Below are positions 12,825 to 33,500 of a DNA stretch of 64,000 nucleotides, one piece after another. How positions within the stretch are numbered: position 1 is the first letter of the stretch; each line of letters starts with the position of its first letter. The position numbers were made by a program, and so were the translations under genes. The stretch comes from Salvelinus alpinus (taxonomy: Eukaryota; Chordata; Actinopteri; Salmoniformes; Salmonidae). The stretch covers positions 35,922,106 to 35,986,105 of the forward strand of contig NC_092100.1 in NCBI RefSeq assembly GCF_045679555.1, in the 5' to 3' direction. The notes beneath the pieces are model-generated. The model was not told where the DNA came from and did not search any database. It worked only from the letters and a program-made list of their open reading frames with translations.

Positions 12825-13427
12825 CAATGGTGTAAAGTACTTAAGTAGTACTTTAAAGTATTTTTACTTAAGTCATTTTTGGGGGCTATCTGTACTTTAC
12901 TATTTATATTTTTGACTACTTTTACTTTTACTTCACTACATTCCTAAAGAAAAGTATGTACTCTTTACTCCATACATTTCCACTGACACCCAAAAGTACT
13001 CATTACATTTTGAATGCTTAGCAGGACAGAAAATGGTCCAATTCACACACTTATCAAGAGAACATCCCTGGTCATCCCAACTGCCTCTGATCTGGCGGAC
13101 TCACTAAACACAAATGCTTTGTTTTTAAATGATGTCTGAGTGTTGGACTGTGACTATGGCTATCCGTAAATTTAAAATAAAAATACAATTGTGCCATCCG
13201 TTTTTCTTAATATAAGGAATTTTAAATTATACGTGCTTTCACTTCTGATACTTAAGTTTATTTTAGCAACTACCTTTATTTTTTAAACTTAAGTATATTT
13301 AAAACCAAATACTTTTAGACTTTTACTGAAGTAATATTTTACTGGGTGATTTTTACTTGAGTCATTTTCTATTAAGGTATCTTTACTTTTACTCAAGTAT
13401 GAGAATTGAGTACTTTTTACACCACTG
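12825..13427. mobile_element. hAT-type MITE, 603 bp, with 8-bp target duplication
   Basis: The termini CAATGGTGTAAAGTACTTAA and ...GTACTTTTTACACCACTG are inverted repeats, and the element is AT-rich and non-coding. It is flanked by CCTGTCTC (12817-12824) and CCTGTCCC (13428-13435), an 8-bp duplication with one mismatch, as expected for hAT transposition. A second copy is at 56412-56928. Confidence 0.85.
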
Positions 13428-13749
13428 CCTGTCCCCATGTTTTGGGTGTTGCAGTAGGTATTTACACTGTAATGACATTAACAGTCTCTCCCATACCAGT
13501 CAATAAGACACATACATCAATGAGATAGGGATCAGCCTAATGGTGACATACCCTCGGGTACGTATTGTAGTCACGCACGCACACACACACACACCACAGA
13601 TAAGCACCTATATGAGCTAGCGGATCAGGGAACACCCTACTTTTCAAACATGTAAATGTACCATCCATGGAGAGATGAGAAAGAGAGCCAGGAGGTAGTG
13701 ACATCCTCTGACAGATATCCACACAATCAGCAAATACACCAAATATATA

Positions 13750-15354
<1,605 letters not shown>

Positions 15355-15503
15355 TATGTGTGTGTGTATGTTTTGAACCTCCTGTCTCCTGTCCTGCTAC
15401 CCAGACTACCGGGGGACTCTTGTGTAGAGGGGGAGGAGAGGTGAGTAAAGGGGAGGATGGGGGAGAGGTGAGAGTGAGTAAGAGATGAGTCAACTGCCCT
15501 CAG

Positions 15504-15558
15504 CTATAAGAGAAGACCTGATGGAGCCTGGGAGTGACAAACACACAGACCCTCAGAG
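15504..15558 (+). promoter_or_regulatory. Candidate leptin TATA box and non-coding first exon
   Basis: CTATAAGAG at 15504-15512 resembles a TATA box. About 50 bases on, CAGAG|GTAAGA gives a good splice donor (GT at 15559-15560). A matching acceptor, CCCTCCTACAG, ends at 16162, followed by 114 bases of leader before the leptin ATG. No transcript evidence is available to me. Confidence 0.45.
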
Positions 15559-16276
15559 GTAAGATACTCTCTCCACTGCACTTTCTCTATCACTCTCTCT
15601 ACTTCTATCATTTGCTTTATCACTAGTACTCTCTCTCTCTCTGTGTTAGTATGTGCTACTGAAATAATATGTACAGATTTGAACAGGTGATGTAGTGAAA
15701 CTTTATCTTGTCCGTAATGCATGGTTTGGTTTGATTGTCTTTCGTGAAGTGAGGTGCCATTTCTTTAAATAAACATTTTACACTTAACTTTGAACTTTAG
15801 AAAGAACGTTTGAAAGGAAGCATGTGGAATATACAGCCAACCAAGTAGATCAGGTAGACTTGGTAGACTTGGTTCTGTCTGTTTTCAGTAGTATGGGTGT
15901 AGTACGGTGAATCTTATCTGTAGCCTATTTATCAGAGGGCAGGCTGTTCTCTCTTGGTAGGGATTTCACCCCCAACCCTCTGCCAAATATTGATTGGTCT
16001 AAAACAAATATTTATTCTCAACCAAAACATGCCATTGAAGTTTAGACTTTAAAAATAAGCAAATGTATATGAATATTATGGAAGTGCATGAGTGTATGTG
16101 TTCTGTAACAGACAATAAAAGAACAACCTGAACTTATAGGATGTATCTCTGCCCTCCTACAGGAATACCTGTGCTATTCTTTATACATACACAGATTAAG
16201 CACCAGGTTCAAAACACACACATTGACACGCGTACACACATTCACGCGCATACACCTGTTCATACAGACTACAGAT

Positions 16277-16965
16277 ATGGATTGTTCCATGGCCCCCCTG
16301 GTGTCCTTTCTACTGGCACATTTCAGTATGGGGGCAGGAGCTTCACTGTCATTGGACATAGTGAGAACCAAGGTCAAATTCCTTGCTCAGACCATGGTGT
16401 ACAGGACACAGATGGAAATCAAAAAGGTAATCAATCCATCTATCAATTAGTCAGTCAATCAATCATTAGTGTACTGACTAATGCAGTCTTTGGCTTGTTG
16501 ATAAATGTGACTTGTAAAACAATGTTTAGTCTACATAAATCTTATTTTAATCACATCTTTCGCTCTCACTCTCCCTCCCTCCCTCCAGCTCCCTTCCTCT
16601 TCTAACCTGGTAATCGACGGCCTGGAATTGTTTTCCCGGCAGCTGCAGGAGACCAGCCTATAGAAGGCCTGCCTTCCATAGTAGAGACCATGGGGTTCTA
16701 CCAGGACCTGCTGATCTCTCTAGACATGGCGGACCTCAAACAGCTGGTGGAAGACGCCTCCACTATGCGGGGTCAGCTGGAGAACTGGATGATGTCGCGC
16801 TGCCCAGGTCGCCAGCAGAAACAGACAGGAGAGGGTGGGTTGGAGGAGGCTCTGAAGGACAGTGTCAGGAAGTTTGGTCTGAGTGTGAGTCCAGTGGCAC
16901 TAAACAGACTCAAGGGCTACCTCGATCGGCTACTGCTGAACCTGGATCAGCTCAGGTACTGCTGA
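16277..16965 (+). CDS. lep: Leptin (lepA-like), with a frameshift in the second coding exon
   Basis: Leptin is a secreted class-I helical cytokine that signals through the leptin receptor and JAK/STAT. Coding exon 1 (16277-16426, 50 codons, donor GTAATC) encodes a signal peptide (MDCSMAPLVSFLLAHFSMG, cleavage likely near GAGA|SLSL) and helix A (DIVRTKVKFLAQTM). Coding exon 2 starts after CCTCCAG at 16589 and should join in phase 0, giving LPSSSNLVIDGLELF, but that frame meets TAG at 16661-16663. From about 16636 the conserved leptin sequence continues in the next frame: GDQPIEGLPSIVETMGFYQD to LLNLDQLRYC and a stop at 16963-16965. The two disulfide cysteines (MMSRC and the terminal YC) are present. 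One base lost, or two gained, near 16630-16638 explains the break. It may be a pseudogene, an allele or an assembly error. Salmonids have several leptin paralogues. Synteny with rbm28 supports the name. Confidence 0.85.
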
Positions 16966-17727
16966 TCAACTGTTACTGACATAGATCATCACTGAGTGAC
17001 TGAACTCAGATCCGTTTGTGCCATTCTGAACAACTGTTACTGACTATGACTGTCACTGAGTAACTGAACTTTGATCAACTCGTGATCTGCTGAAAACCTA
17101 GAATGAGTTGAAGCAAGACTGGACAGTCATAAGTCTAAAGATTATTCTGGGTGTACTTCAGATCACAGTCACTATCAGTCACTAAGTTATTAAGACATGT
17201 TATATTGTATTTTATTCAGACAAGGATTCTAGCTTGAGGTATTTATTTCTACGAGGAAGAGGAAAAGAAAGCAGCTCTAATTTTTAGCATTATTTGTACC
17301 TCAGTCAGTGATGCAGGGGAAAATGTTTACTAAGCACGGAATCAGCTGAGTAATGCAAAATGTACACACACGTGCATACACGCTTAGTAATTCTGCTTGC
17401 TCCAGAGGACTGCTGTGTAGTGATGTCATGCTCACAGAGAGGGTTTCCTGAAATCCAAGACAGCCCCATGAAACCAGATGTTTTGATGTTAGAGCAGCGA
17501 CAGAGAGTGAAGGTGTGGGAGAGAGAGGGGGCAAGATGTACATTCCTCTACAGCAGAGGCCTGTTCAGGAGGGTATACCGTTACAGTGCATTCAGATAGA
17601 AATACATTGTATAGGACAGATATGATTGTCTATCTCTTAGAGGAGTAATTTCAGCTCTATTTCATTACATTTCTATCGGCAACGTTCTGAAGATGACAGC
17701 TCACTGAACACATCCCAACTCAAATGA
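16966..17727. other. Leptin 3' flank; no further gene
   Basis: This stretch follows the leptin stop codon and probably contains its 3' UTR. I saw no clear AATAAA signal, and the short frames are not convincing. Confidence 0.4.
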
Positions 17728-17795
17728 AATGACATCTTATTTGTCATAACAGGTGTAGACCTTACAGTGAAATGCTTACTTACTGCTTCTCTTCT
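17728..17795 (-). repeat. L2-like LINE 3' tail fragment
   Basis: CTTATTTGTCATAACAGGTG and CTTACAGTGAAATGCTTACT are the reverse complement of the 3' end of the L2-like LINE at 34218-38062 (compare 37990-38056). Only the tail is present. Confidence 0.7.
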
Positions 17796-18181
17796 TGACA
17801 GTATTAGCATTTATGTTATATATACTGTACTATATTTGTGTACATCGGAGTACCATTTTATGTACCTATTTAATGTTGGATGATATAAAAAATTTTCCTT
17901 TTCTATTTTTCTGTCTTTATCAGTCTTTTGTAAGCAAATGAATAATTTGATACACGTATTGACTAGGCCATTGAGTGGGTGAGAGGAACAGGTCAAGACC
18001 TACAGCAAACATTACAAATAGTCTATCAACAATATGTGGGTGTGTGATGGTGTTTCTACAATCCCACATTTCCAGAAACTGTAAAAACACATCAGAGCTA
18101 CGCAATATTACCTTGATCACAGATGACCATTTGATTGAACAACACACCAACACCTATACACCGGGTTAGGGTAGCATAATT

Positions 18182-18312
18182 CTAGGGAACTATCAATAAA
18201 TTCCCTGTTTTTCCAGAAATCCTGGTTGGAGACTTTCCTGCTCATTCCCTCCTGATCCGGGATCCTCCAAACAGTTTTTCAGGAAAACCAGGGAATTTAT
18301 TGAAAGTTCCGG
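18182..18312. repeat. Small foldback MITE, about 130 bp
   Basis: GGGAACTATCAATAAATTCC at the left and GGGAATTTATTGAAAGTTCC at the right are inverted copies, and the arms continue inward (CCTGTTTTTCC against GGAAAACCAGG). The same foldback unit is common in salmonid DNA to my recollection. Confidence 0.7.
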
Positions 18313-18507
18313 ACTAACTAGATAGACAATTCAAAAAATATTGTCTAGTTTGGCTGGTTATGTCCCTAGTTAACTATTCAGCTATTAGCATGTATTAATG
18401 TCATGTCCGGCTGCAACTAGCCCACTCAGTCTCAGATCAGAATTAAACGTTCATCCATGTTCCTCAAACATCACATTTTGAAGTTGCTGCAAACATCAAA
18501 TTTAGAA

Positions 18508-18625
18508 GTGTTTAAGGTTAAGTTTAGGCATTAACTCCACATTTTTAAGGTCATGGTTAAGTTTAGGCATTAACTCTGAAATCTTAAGGTTAGGCATTAA
18601 CTCCGAATGGTTAAGGTAAGGTTTG
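18508..18625. repeat. Imperfect tandem repeat of AAGTTTAGGCATTAACTC-type units
   Basis: The unit GGTTAAGTTTAGGCATTAAC recurs with variation three to four times across this stretch. It is non-coding. Confidence 0.6.
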
Positions 18626-18651
18626 GGATAGGCTTAAAACAAAAATCTCGG

Positions 18652-19078
18652 CCTCCCGAGTGGCAAGACGGTCTAAAGGTGCTAGAGGTGTTACTACAGA
18701 CCGGGCTGTGCCACAACCGGCCGGGGCCGGAAGTCCTATATACAGCGTAGAATTGGCCCAGCTTCGTCTGGGTTCGGGGAGGGTTTGGCCGGTGGGGATT
18801 TACTTGGCTCATCGTGCTCCATCGACGTGCTCCATCGACTCCTTGTGGCGCGCTGACCCGCAGGCACCCAGCTTTCCTCTGACATATTGATGCAGCTGGC
18901 TTCCGGGTAAAGCTGGCGGGTGTTAAGGAGCGCGGTTAGATGGGTCATGTTTCGGTGGACGCATGACTCCACCTTCGTCTATCCTGAGACTGTTGGGGAG
19001 TTGCAACGATGAGACAAGATCGAAAATTGAGGAGAAAAAGGAGATAAAATACAAAATAAAATAAAAAAATATTTAAAA
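18652..19078 (+). repeat. tRNA-derived teleost SINE, sense orientation
   Basis: The head GGCCTCCCGAGTGGCAAGAC resembles the A box and arm of a tRNA with a long variable loop. It is followed by GGGTTTGGCCGG, CTGGCTTCCGGGTAA and GGAGTTGCAACGATGAGACA, and ends in an A-rich tail near 19020-19078. The 9590-9898 copy is the reverse of the same family. Internal tracts are missing compared with the usual family sequence as I recall it. Confidence 0.75.
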
Positions 19079-19257
19079 AACGAATCTAAAACAACTTTCA
19101 ATTGCTGGATAAGAAACTTGCAACCTTTGGAGTCAAAGGCAAATGCCCATCCATCATCCCCGTCCACAAAGGCCCGAGCAAAACCAAAACCTACACACTC
19201 AATGTTGCCCCTAGTGGCCGGTTTCCACTTCATCTCCTGACGTCCACAGACATACAG

Positions 19258-20375
19258 AACCAGTCACAAGTTTGCACACACCTTCTCATTCCAGGGTTTT
19301 TCATTATTTGTACTAATCAAAATTATCCAAAGTAGCCACCCTTTGCCTTGATGGCAGCTTTGCTAACTCTTGGCATTCCCTCAACCAGCTTCATGAGGAT
19401 GTCACCTGGAATGCATTTCAATTAACAGGTGTGCCTTGTTAAAAGTTATTTTGTGGAAATTCTTTCCTTCTTGATGCATTTGAGTTGTGTTGTGTTGTGA
19501 CAAGGTAGGGGTGGTATACAGAAGATAGCCCTATTTGGTAAAAGACTAAGTCCATACTATGGCAAGAACAGCTAAAATAAGCAAAGAGAAGTGACAGTCC
19601 ATCATTACTTTTAGACATGAAGGTCAGTCAATGCGGAACATTTCAAGAACTTCAAGAAGTTTCTTCAGGTGCAGTCACAAAAACCATGAAGCGCTATGAT
19701 GAAACTGGCTCTCATGAGGACCGCCACAGGAAAGGAAGACCCAGAGTTACCTCTGCTGCAGAGGATAAGTTCAATAGAGTTACCAGCTTCAGAAATTGCA
19801 GCCAAAATAAATTCTTCACAGTTCAAGTAACAGACACATCTCAACATCAACTGTTCAGAAGAGACTGTATGAATCAGGCCTTCATGGTCGAATTACTGCA
19901 AAAAAACACTACTGAAAGGACATCAATAAGAACAAGAAACTTGCTTGGGCCAAGAAATATGAGGCACGGACATTAGACCGGTGGGAATCTGTCCTTTGGT
20001 CTAATGAGTCCAAATTTGAGATTTTTGGATCCAACCGCCATGTCTTTGTGAGACGCAGATTAGGTGAACGGATGATCTCTGCATGTGTGCTCCCCACTGT
20101 GAAGCATGGAGGAGGAGGTATGATAGTGCTTTGCTGGTGACACTGTCTGTGATTTATTTAGAAATCAAGGCACACTTAACCAGCATGGCTACCACAGCAA
20201 TCTGCAGCGATTCGCCATCCCATCTGGTTTGCGCTTGTGGGACTATCATTTGTTTTTCAACAGGACAATGACCCAACACACCTCCAGGCTGTGTAAGGGC
20301 TATTTGACCAAGAAGGAGTGATGGAGTGCTGCATCATATGACCTGGCCTCAACAATCACCCAACCTCAACCCAAT
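19258..20375 (+). mobile_element. Tc1-like transposon, 3' end missing
   Basis: It begins near CAGTCACAAGTTTGCACACA and follows the same leader as 12178-12640. Transposase pieces include FQELQEVSSGAVTKTMKRYD (19641-19700) and WSNESKFEIFGSNRHVFV (about 20000-20047), where N replaces the first catalytic Asp, and then VKHGGGGMI. The sequence stops at NHPTSTQLS (20355-20375), the usual NPIE region, where the minisatellite begins. The right terminal repeat is lost. Frame changes are numerous. Confidence 0.8.
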
Positions 20376-20385
20376 TGAGTGCAGA

Positions 20386-21083
20386 GAGCCGGCACAGGAC
20401 GTACCGGGCTGGGGAGGCGCACTGGAGGCCTGGTGCGTGGAGCCGGCACAGGTGGCACCGGACTGATGACACGCTCTTCAGTGCGAGTGTGGGGAGCCGG
20501 CACAGGACGTACCGGGCTCGGGGGGCGCACTGGAGGCCTGGTGCGTGGAGCCGGCACAGGTGGCACCGGACTGATAACACGCTCTTCAGGGCGAGTGCGG
20601 AGAGCCGGCACAGGACATACCGGGCTGGGGAGGCGCACTGGAGGCCTGGTGCGTGGAGCCGGCACAGGTGGCACCGGACTGATGACACGCTCTTCAGGGC
20701 GAGTGCGGGGAGCCGGCACAGGACGTACCGGGCTGGGGAGGCGCACTGGAGGCCTGGTGCGTGGAGCCGGCACAGGTGGCACCGGACTGATGACACGCTC
20801 TTCAGGGCGAGTGCGGGGAGCCGGCACAGGACGTACCGGGCTGAGGAGGCGCACTGGAGGCCTGGTGCGTGGAGCCGGCACAGGTGGCACCGGACTGATG
20901 ACACGCTCTTCAGGGCGAGTGTGGGGAGCCGGCACAGGACGTACCGGGCTGGGGAGGCGCACTGGAGGCCTGGTGCGTGGAGCCGGCACAGGTGGCACCG
21001 GACTGATGACACGCTCTTCAGGGCGAGTGCGGGGAGCCGGGACAGAACGTACCGGGCTGGGGAGGTGCACTGGAGGCCTGGTG
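20386..21083. repeat. 108-bp minisatellite, about 6.5 units
   Basis: Units begin at 20386, 20494, 20602, 20710, 20818, 20926 and 21034 (the last partial), each starting GAGCCGGCACAGGA. Each unit is itself two related halves, since GCCGGCACAGG recurs mid-unit. As 108 is a multiple of three and stop codons are absent, several frames on both strands stay open. The - strand frame reads a 36-residue proline-rich repeat (PVRLPSPVRPVPAPRTRP, then EERVISPVPPVPAPRTRP). I treat it as non-coding unless transcripts show otherwise. Confidence 0.9.
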
Positions 21084-21109
21084 GCCTTGTTGGACACTAA
21101 GAAAGCTTT

Positions 21110-22235
21110 GTTGTAGAGCGTTTTACACAACATCCGGGGAGGGGCCAGCTGAGTATAAGACTGGATCATCTGCATATAAATGGATGAGAGAGCTTCCTAC
21201 TGCCTGAGCTACTGTATGTTGTTGATGTAAATTGAGAAGAGCGCAGGGCCTAGGATCGAGCCTTGGGGTACACCCTTGGTGACAGGCAGTGGCTGAGGCA
21301 GCAGATATTCTGACTTTATTGCACTCTTTGAGAGAGGTAGTTATTAACAAACCAGGTCCAAGACCCTTCAGAGACACCAATACTCCTTAGTCGCTCCACA
21401 AGAATGGAATGGTCTACCGTATCAAAAGCTTTGGCCAAGTCAATAAAAATAGCAGCACAACATTGCTTAGAATCAAGGGCAATGGTGACATTATTGAGGA
21501 CATTTAAGGTTGCAGTGATACATCCATACCCTGAGCGGAAACCAGATTTCATACCAGAGAGAATACTATAGACATCAAGAAAGCCAGTCAATTGATTATT
21601 GACAAGTTCTTCCAACACTTTTGATAAACAAGGCAAAATAGAAATAGGCCTATAACATTTAGGATCAGCTTGATCTCCCCCTTTAAATAAAGGACGAACT
21701 GTGGCTGCCTTCCAAGCAATGGGACCCTCCCCAGAGAGGAGACACTGGTTAAAAAGGTCAGAGGTAGGCTTGGCGATTATAGGGGCAGCAACCTTAAAGA
21801 AGAACTGGTCTAAACCATCTGACTCAGTTGTTTTTTTGGGTCAGGTTTAAGGAGCTCCTTTAGCACCTCAGACTTAGTGACCGCTTGCAGGGAGAAACTT
21901 TGTAACGGGGCAGGGGAAAAAGAAGGATGAGCATCGGGGCTAGTCGCATTAGAATGGGGTGGGAGATGATGAAACTTTGGACGGGCAAGGAGGCATGGCT
22001 GAGTCCACTAGGAATCCTGACTTAATGAAGTGGTGATTAAAAAGCTCAGCCATGTGCTTCTTGTCAGTAACAACCACATCATCAACTTTAAGGGACATGG
22101 GCAGCTGTGAGGAGGAGGGTTTATTCTCCAGGTCTTTAATCGTTTTCCAGAACTTCTTGGGGTTAGACCCACTGAGAGAGAACTGCTGCTTAAAGTAACT
22201 AACCGGACAGGTGGCACCATTTCTCCTTCACCCAA
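21110..22235 (-). mobile_element. LINE fragment (Rex1/RSg-1-like), antisense
   Basis: The - strand encodes reverse transcriptase pieces: FIDLAKAFDTVDHSILVERL (about 21440-21380), LSKVLEELVNNQLTGF upstream, and HLYADDPVLYS (about 21170), a degenerate YADD box. It abuts, head to head, the sense-strand LINE beginning near 22236. The copy is broken by several frame changes. Confidence 0.8.
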
Positions 22236-24122
22236 ATCCAGATAGCTGATGTTCTGAAAGAGCTGCAAAATCTGGACCCCTACAAGTCAGCCGGGCTAGA
22301 CAATCTGGACCCTCTCTTTCTAAAATGATCTATCGAAATTGTTGCAACCCCTATTACTAGCCTGTTCAACCTCTCTTTCGTATCGTCTGAGATTCCCAAA
22401 GATTGGAAAGCTGCCGTGGTCATCCCCCTCTTCAAAGGGGGTGACATTCTAGACCCAAACTGCTACAGACCTATATCTATCCTACCCTGCCTTTCTAAGG
22501 TCTTCGAAAGCCAAGTTAACAAACAGATTACCGACCATTTCGAATCCCACCGTACCTTCTCCGCTATGCAATCTGGTTTCTGAGCTGCTCATGGGTGCAC
22601 CTCAGCCACGCTCAAGGTCCTAAACGACATCATAACCGCCATCAATAAGAGACATTACTGTGCTGCCGTATTCATCGACCTGGCCAAGGCTTTCGACTCT
22701 GTCAATCACCACATTCTTATTGGCAGACTCGACAGCCTTGGTTTCTCAAATGATTGCCTCGCCTGGTTTACCAACTACTTGTCAGATAGAGTTCAGTGTG
22801 TCAAATCGGAGGGCCTGTTGTCCGGACCTCTGGCAGTCTCTATGGGGGTGGCACAGGGTTCAATTCTCGGGCCGACTCTCTTCTCTGTATACATCAATGA
22901 TGTTGCTCTTGCTGCTGGTGATTCTCTGATCCACCTCTACGCAGACGACACCATTCTGTATACTTGTGGCCCCTCTTTGGACACTGTGTTAACTAACCTC
23001 CAGACGAGCTTCAATGCCATACAACTCTCCTTCCGTGGCCTCCAACTGCTCTTAAATACAAGTAAAAACTAAATGCATGCTATTCAATCGATCACTGCCC
23101 GCACCTGCATCACTACTCTGGACGGCTCTAACTTAGAATACGTGGACAACTACAAATACCTAGGTGTCTGGTTAGACTGTAAACTCTCCTTCCAGACTCA
23201 CATTAAGCATCTCCAATCCAAAATTAAATCTAAAATGTGCTTCCTATATCGCAACAAAGCATCCTTCACTCATGCTGCCAAACATGCCCTCGTAAAACTG
23301 ACCATCCTACCGATCCTCGACTTCGGTGATGTCATCTATAAAATAACCTCACTCTACTCAACAAATTGGATGCGGTCTATCACAGTGCCACCCGTTTTGT
23401 CACCAAAGCCCAATACACTACCCACCACTGCGACCTGTACGCTCTCGTTGGTTGGCCCTCGCTTCATACTCATCGCCAAACCCACTGGTTACAGGTTTTC
23501 TACAAGTCTCTGCTTGGTAAAGCCCCGCCTTATCTCAGCTCACTGGTCACCATAGCAGCACGCGCTCCAGCAGGTATATCTCACTGGTCACCCCCAAAGC
23601 CAATTCTTCCTTTGGCCGCCTCTCCTTCCAGTTCTCTGCTGCCAATGACTGGAACAAACTGCAAAAATCACTAAAGCTGGAGACTCTTACCTCCCTCACT
23701 AGCTTTAAGCACCAGCTATCAGAGCAGCTCACAGATCACTGCACCTGTACATAGCTCATCTGTATATAGCCCATCCAATCTACCTCATCCCCATACTGTA
23801 TTTATTTAACTTGCTCCTTTGCACCTCAGTATCTCTACTTGCACATTCATGTTCTGCACATTCTACCATTCCAGTGATTAATTGCTATATTGTAATTACT
23901 TCGCCACCATGGCCTATTTATTGCCTTAACTCTCTTATCCTACCTCATTTGCACATGCTGTATATTGATTTTTCTACTGTATTATTGACTGTACGTTTGT
24001 TTATCCCATGCGTAACTCTGTGTTGTTTGTGTCGAACTGCTTTGCTTTATCTTGGCCAGGTCGCAGTTGTAAATGAGAAGTTGTTCTCAACTACCTACCT
24101 GGTTAAATAAAGGTGAAATAAC
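22236..24122 (+). mobile_element. LINE (RSg-1-like), 5' truncated, with 3' tail
   Basis: The reverse transcriptase can be read from AGLDNLDPLF (22297) through FIDLAKAFDSVNHHILIGRL (22674), GVAQGSILGPTLFSVYINDV (22845) and LIHLYADDTILYTCGPSL (22928, intact YADD) to YLGVWLDCKLSFQTHIK (23158). Frame changes and stops (for example near 22326 and 23070) break it. The 3' end, TACCTGGTTAAATAAAGGTG, is the tail that salmonid HpaI SINEs share with the RSg-1 LINE, according to Okada's work on shared SINE/LINE tails. Confidence 0.85.
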
Positions 24123-24551
24123 TTCTTTTTTTTATGTGGATGTTCCCAAAATGTATTGATTCTTTGAAAAATGTTCATGAATCACAGATGACCATTTAAC
24201 ATAAATACAGACAGCCTAAACAAACTTCTTTAATAAAAACGTCAGTCATTTACATTTTTGAAAGCTCTGATATTCTTTACATTATTATTGACCAATAGTT
24301 AACATGAACATAAAACACAGTACAGAGTAAAGCATCAGCATCTGTTGTGAAGAACACACACATTGTTTAACATGTGCTTCAAGCTGATGCAGTCTGTCAG
24401 AGTCAGGGTCAATTCAGGAAGTGAATTATATTCGGATATTCCATCTCTTAGCTTTCCTTTACCACTGATGGCACACCACACGTTGTGTACAACATGAGGA
24501 CACAGACATATGACAGTGTATTACGCCGGACTCTATCTCTCTCTCACACAA
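24123..24551 (-). other. rbm28 3' UTR and flank
   Basis: This lies downstream of the rbm28 stop on its strand. A possible poly(A) signal ATTAAA (- strand) is at 24229-24234. No other feature is seen. Confidence 0.4.
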
Positions 24552-31981
<7,430 letters not shown>

Positions 31982-32256
31982 TGCTTATTCTGTGCTAAGA
32001 CCTTACGTTTCTTGTTCTGATCACTGTTGCTTTTTGGTAGCCAGTCAACCAATGGAACACACTGGCAAGCTGACAAACTAGCTAGCTACTTTCTTTCCAA
32101 CACTTCCAAATGTATACTCGCCACAGATAATTGTAAACTATGCAAACAAATAACCTTTACTTCCAATATATTGACAGTTCTATCAAAAGAATAGGAAAAC
32201 TATGAAAGCATGGTAAGCGCAAATTTGTTCAAATGGTAAACACACGTTTTCCGAAT

Positions 32257-32305
32257 AGGGCAGCCATCTTGGAATTGAAAGGAAGTTGTAATCCGTGATT
32301 TCCGG
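32257..32305 (-). promoter_or_regulatory. Likely rbm28 core promoter (YY1-like and ETS-like motifs)
   Basis: On the - strand CCAAGATGGCTGCC (32261-32274 region) matches the YY1 initiator motif that is common in ribosome-biogenesis gene promoters. A TTCCGG ETS-like core lies close by, near 32299. There is no TATA box. The distance to the ATG (about 280 bases) is long for a YY1-initiator 5' UTR, so an unseen leader intron is possible. Confidence 0.4.
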
Positions 32306-32309
32306 CAAC

Positions 32310-32900
32310 TCTTCTTCTTCGTTATGACAGTAAGCGAACCAACTAGTCAGTGCATTCCTGCCACCGTGCATGTATCATGCAAAGCTACTAGCTGTATGTG
32401 CAGGCTTTTGCGCCATCCATCTAAAAAGACATGCATGTTTCCACCAACCAGAGTCAAACAAAGTCCAACATTAATGTTATTTTAACAATGATCTCCAAAA
32501 ATAAAACACATGATAATAGCTAACACAAGTGGTCAGGGTGGTACTGGCAGATAATGACATGCAAAGGTTGGCAAAACATTTTTTCACTAAATCTAGGAAC
32601 CAAATCATGTAAAGATCTTGTATAAAGAACATTTTAGAATTGGCATCCTTTCCAGTGTAAATATTTGAAAATCAACTAATGGAAACTGACAAATTCATCT
32701 CACTTCATGTTTTTATCCAGTTACGGGAAAATGGCACTTCTGTTGGAAAACATTGCATTGAAGAGTTGCAGTATGTCTTGACAAAACATTATTTATTTTA
32801 ATAAAAATTCATGAAGATTGCATAGATAATTTTCAACATATACAATCACACATATCATATAATTGGCTCATTCATCCCCCTCCTCTCCCCTGTAACTATT
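32310..32900. other. Upstream flank of rbm28; nothing recognised
   Basis: AT-rich sequence with no convincing exon or repeat. Confidence 0.4.
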
Positions 32901-32902
32901 CC

Positions 32903-32982
32903 CCAGGTCGTTGCTGCAAATGAGAACGTGTTCTCAGTCAACTTACCTGGTAAAATAACGGTAAAAAAAAAAAAAAAAAAAT
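32903..32982 (+). repeat. LINE/SINE 3' tail remnant with poly(A)
   Basis: GGTCGTTGCTGCAAATGAGA and CTTACCTGGTAAAATAACGG followed by an A run match the HpaI/RSg-1-type tail seen at 24050-24122. No body is present. Confidence 0.7.
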
Positions 32983-33500
32983 AGCAGTGTTTGTCTGTCA
33001 TAATAAACTAATTTCACAATACACTTTGCACTATACTATTCATTTAACATAATAGAGATTGTCACCATGGAATGGTGCTGTTGAGGTATTCAGAGTTCTA
33101 CGTAACCTACGTAATGCATTCACAGTGCAGAAGCTATATCACATATTACATGACATTTCTGGTGCAATTCCGAAACAATTACTTATTCTGCCAAAAGTCT
33201 ACTAAACAAGTATCTAATTTATTATAATAGAAATGGGTAGTAGGTCAGCTTAAGAGTTACTGTAGTAGGACGTTCTTCGAGAATATTAAAAAGTGTAGAC
33301 AAATCCCCACTATACCTACAGTGCTCAAACATGTAATTTGTAGATAAGTGAAGTGCAAACTGTCACATCTTGGTGTTGAGGGGGGCCTGAGTAACTACGG
33401 GGTGAAGGGCTAGGGAAATGGTATTCAAAGTCAGGGTCATGAACCTAAGCGGAGTCATGGGGGAACTGCAGTAGGGTCACCATCATTTAAATAAAATATA
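32983..33500. other. Intergenic; nothing recognised
   Basis: No exon, RNA or named repeat was found. Confidence 0.4.

Noticed and set aside
16603-16663. Alternative splice acceptors that might restore the leptin frame
   Set aside because: AG sites at 16641-16642 and 16647-16648 keep the same frame as the normal acceptor, so they still meet the TAG.
20356-21175. Long open frames on both strands (up to about 270 codons)
   Set aside because: They arise from the 108-bp repeat, which has no stops in several frames and a length divisible by three. No start context, splice site or conserved domain supports a gene.
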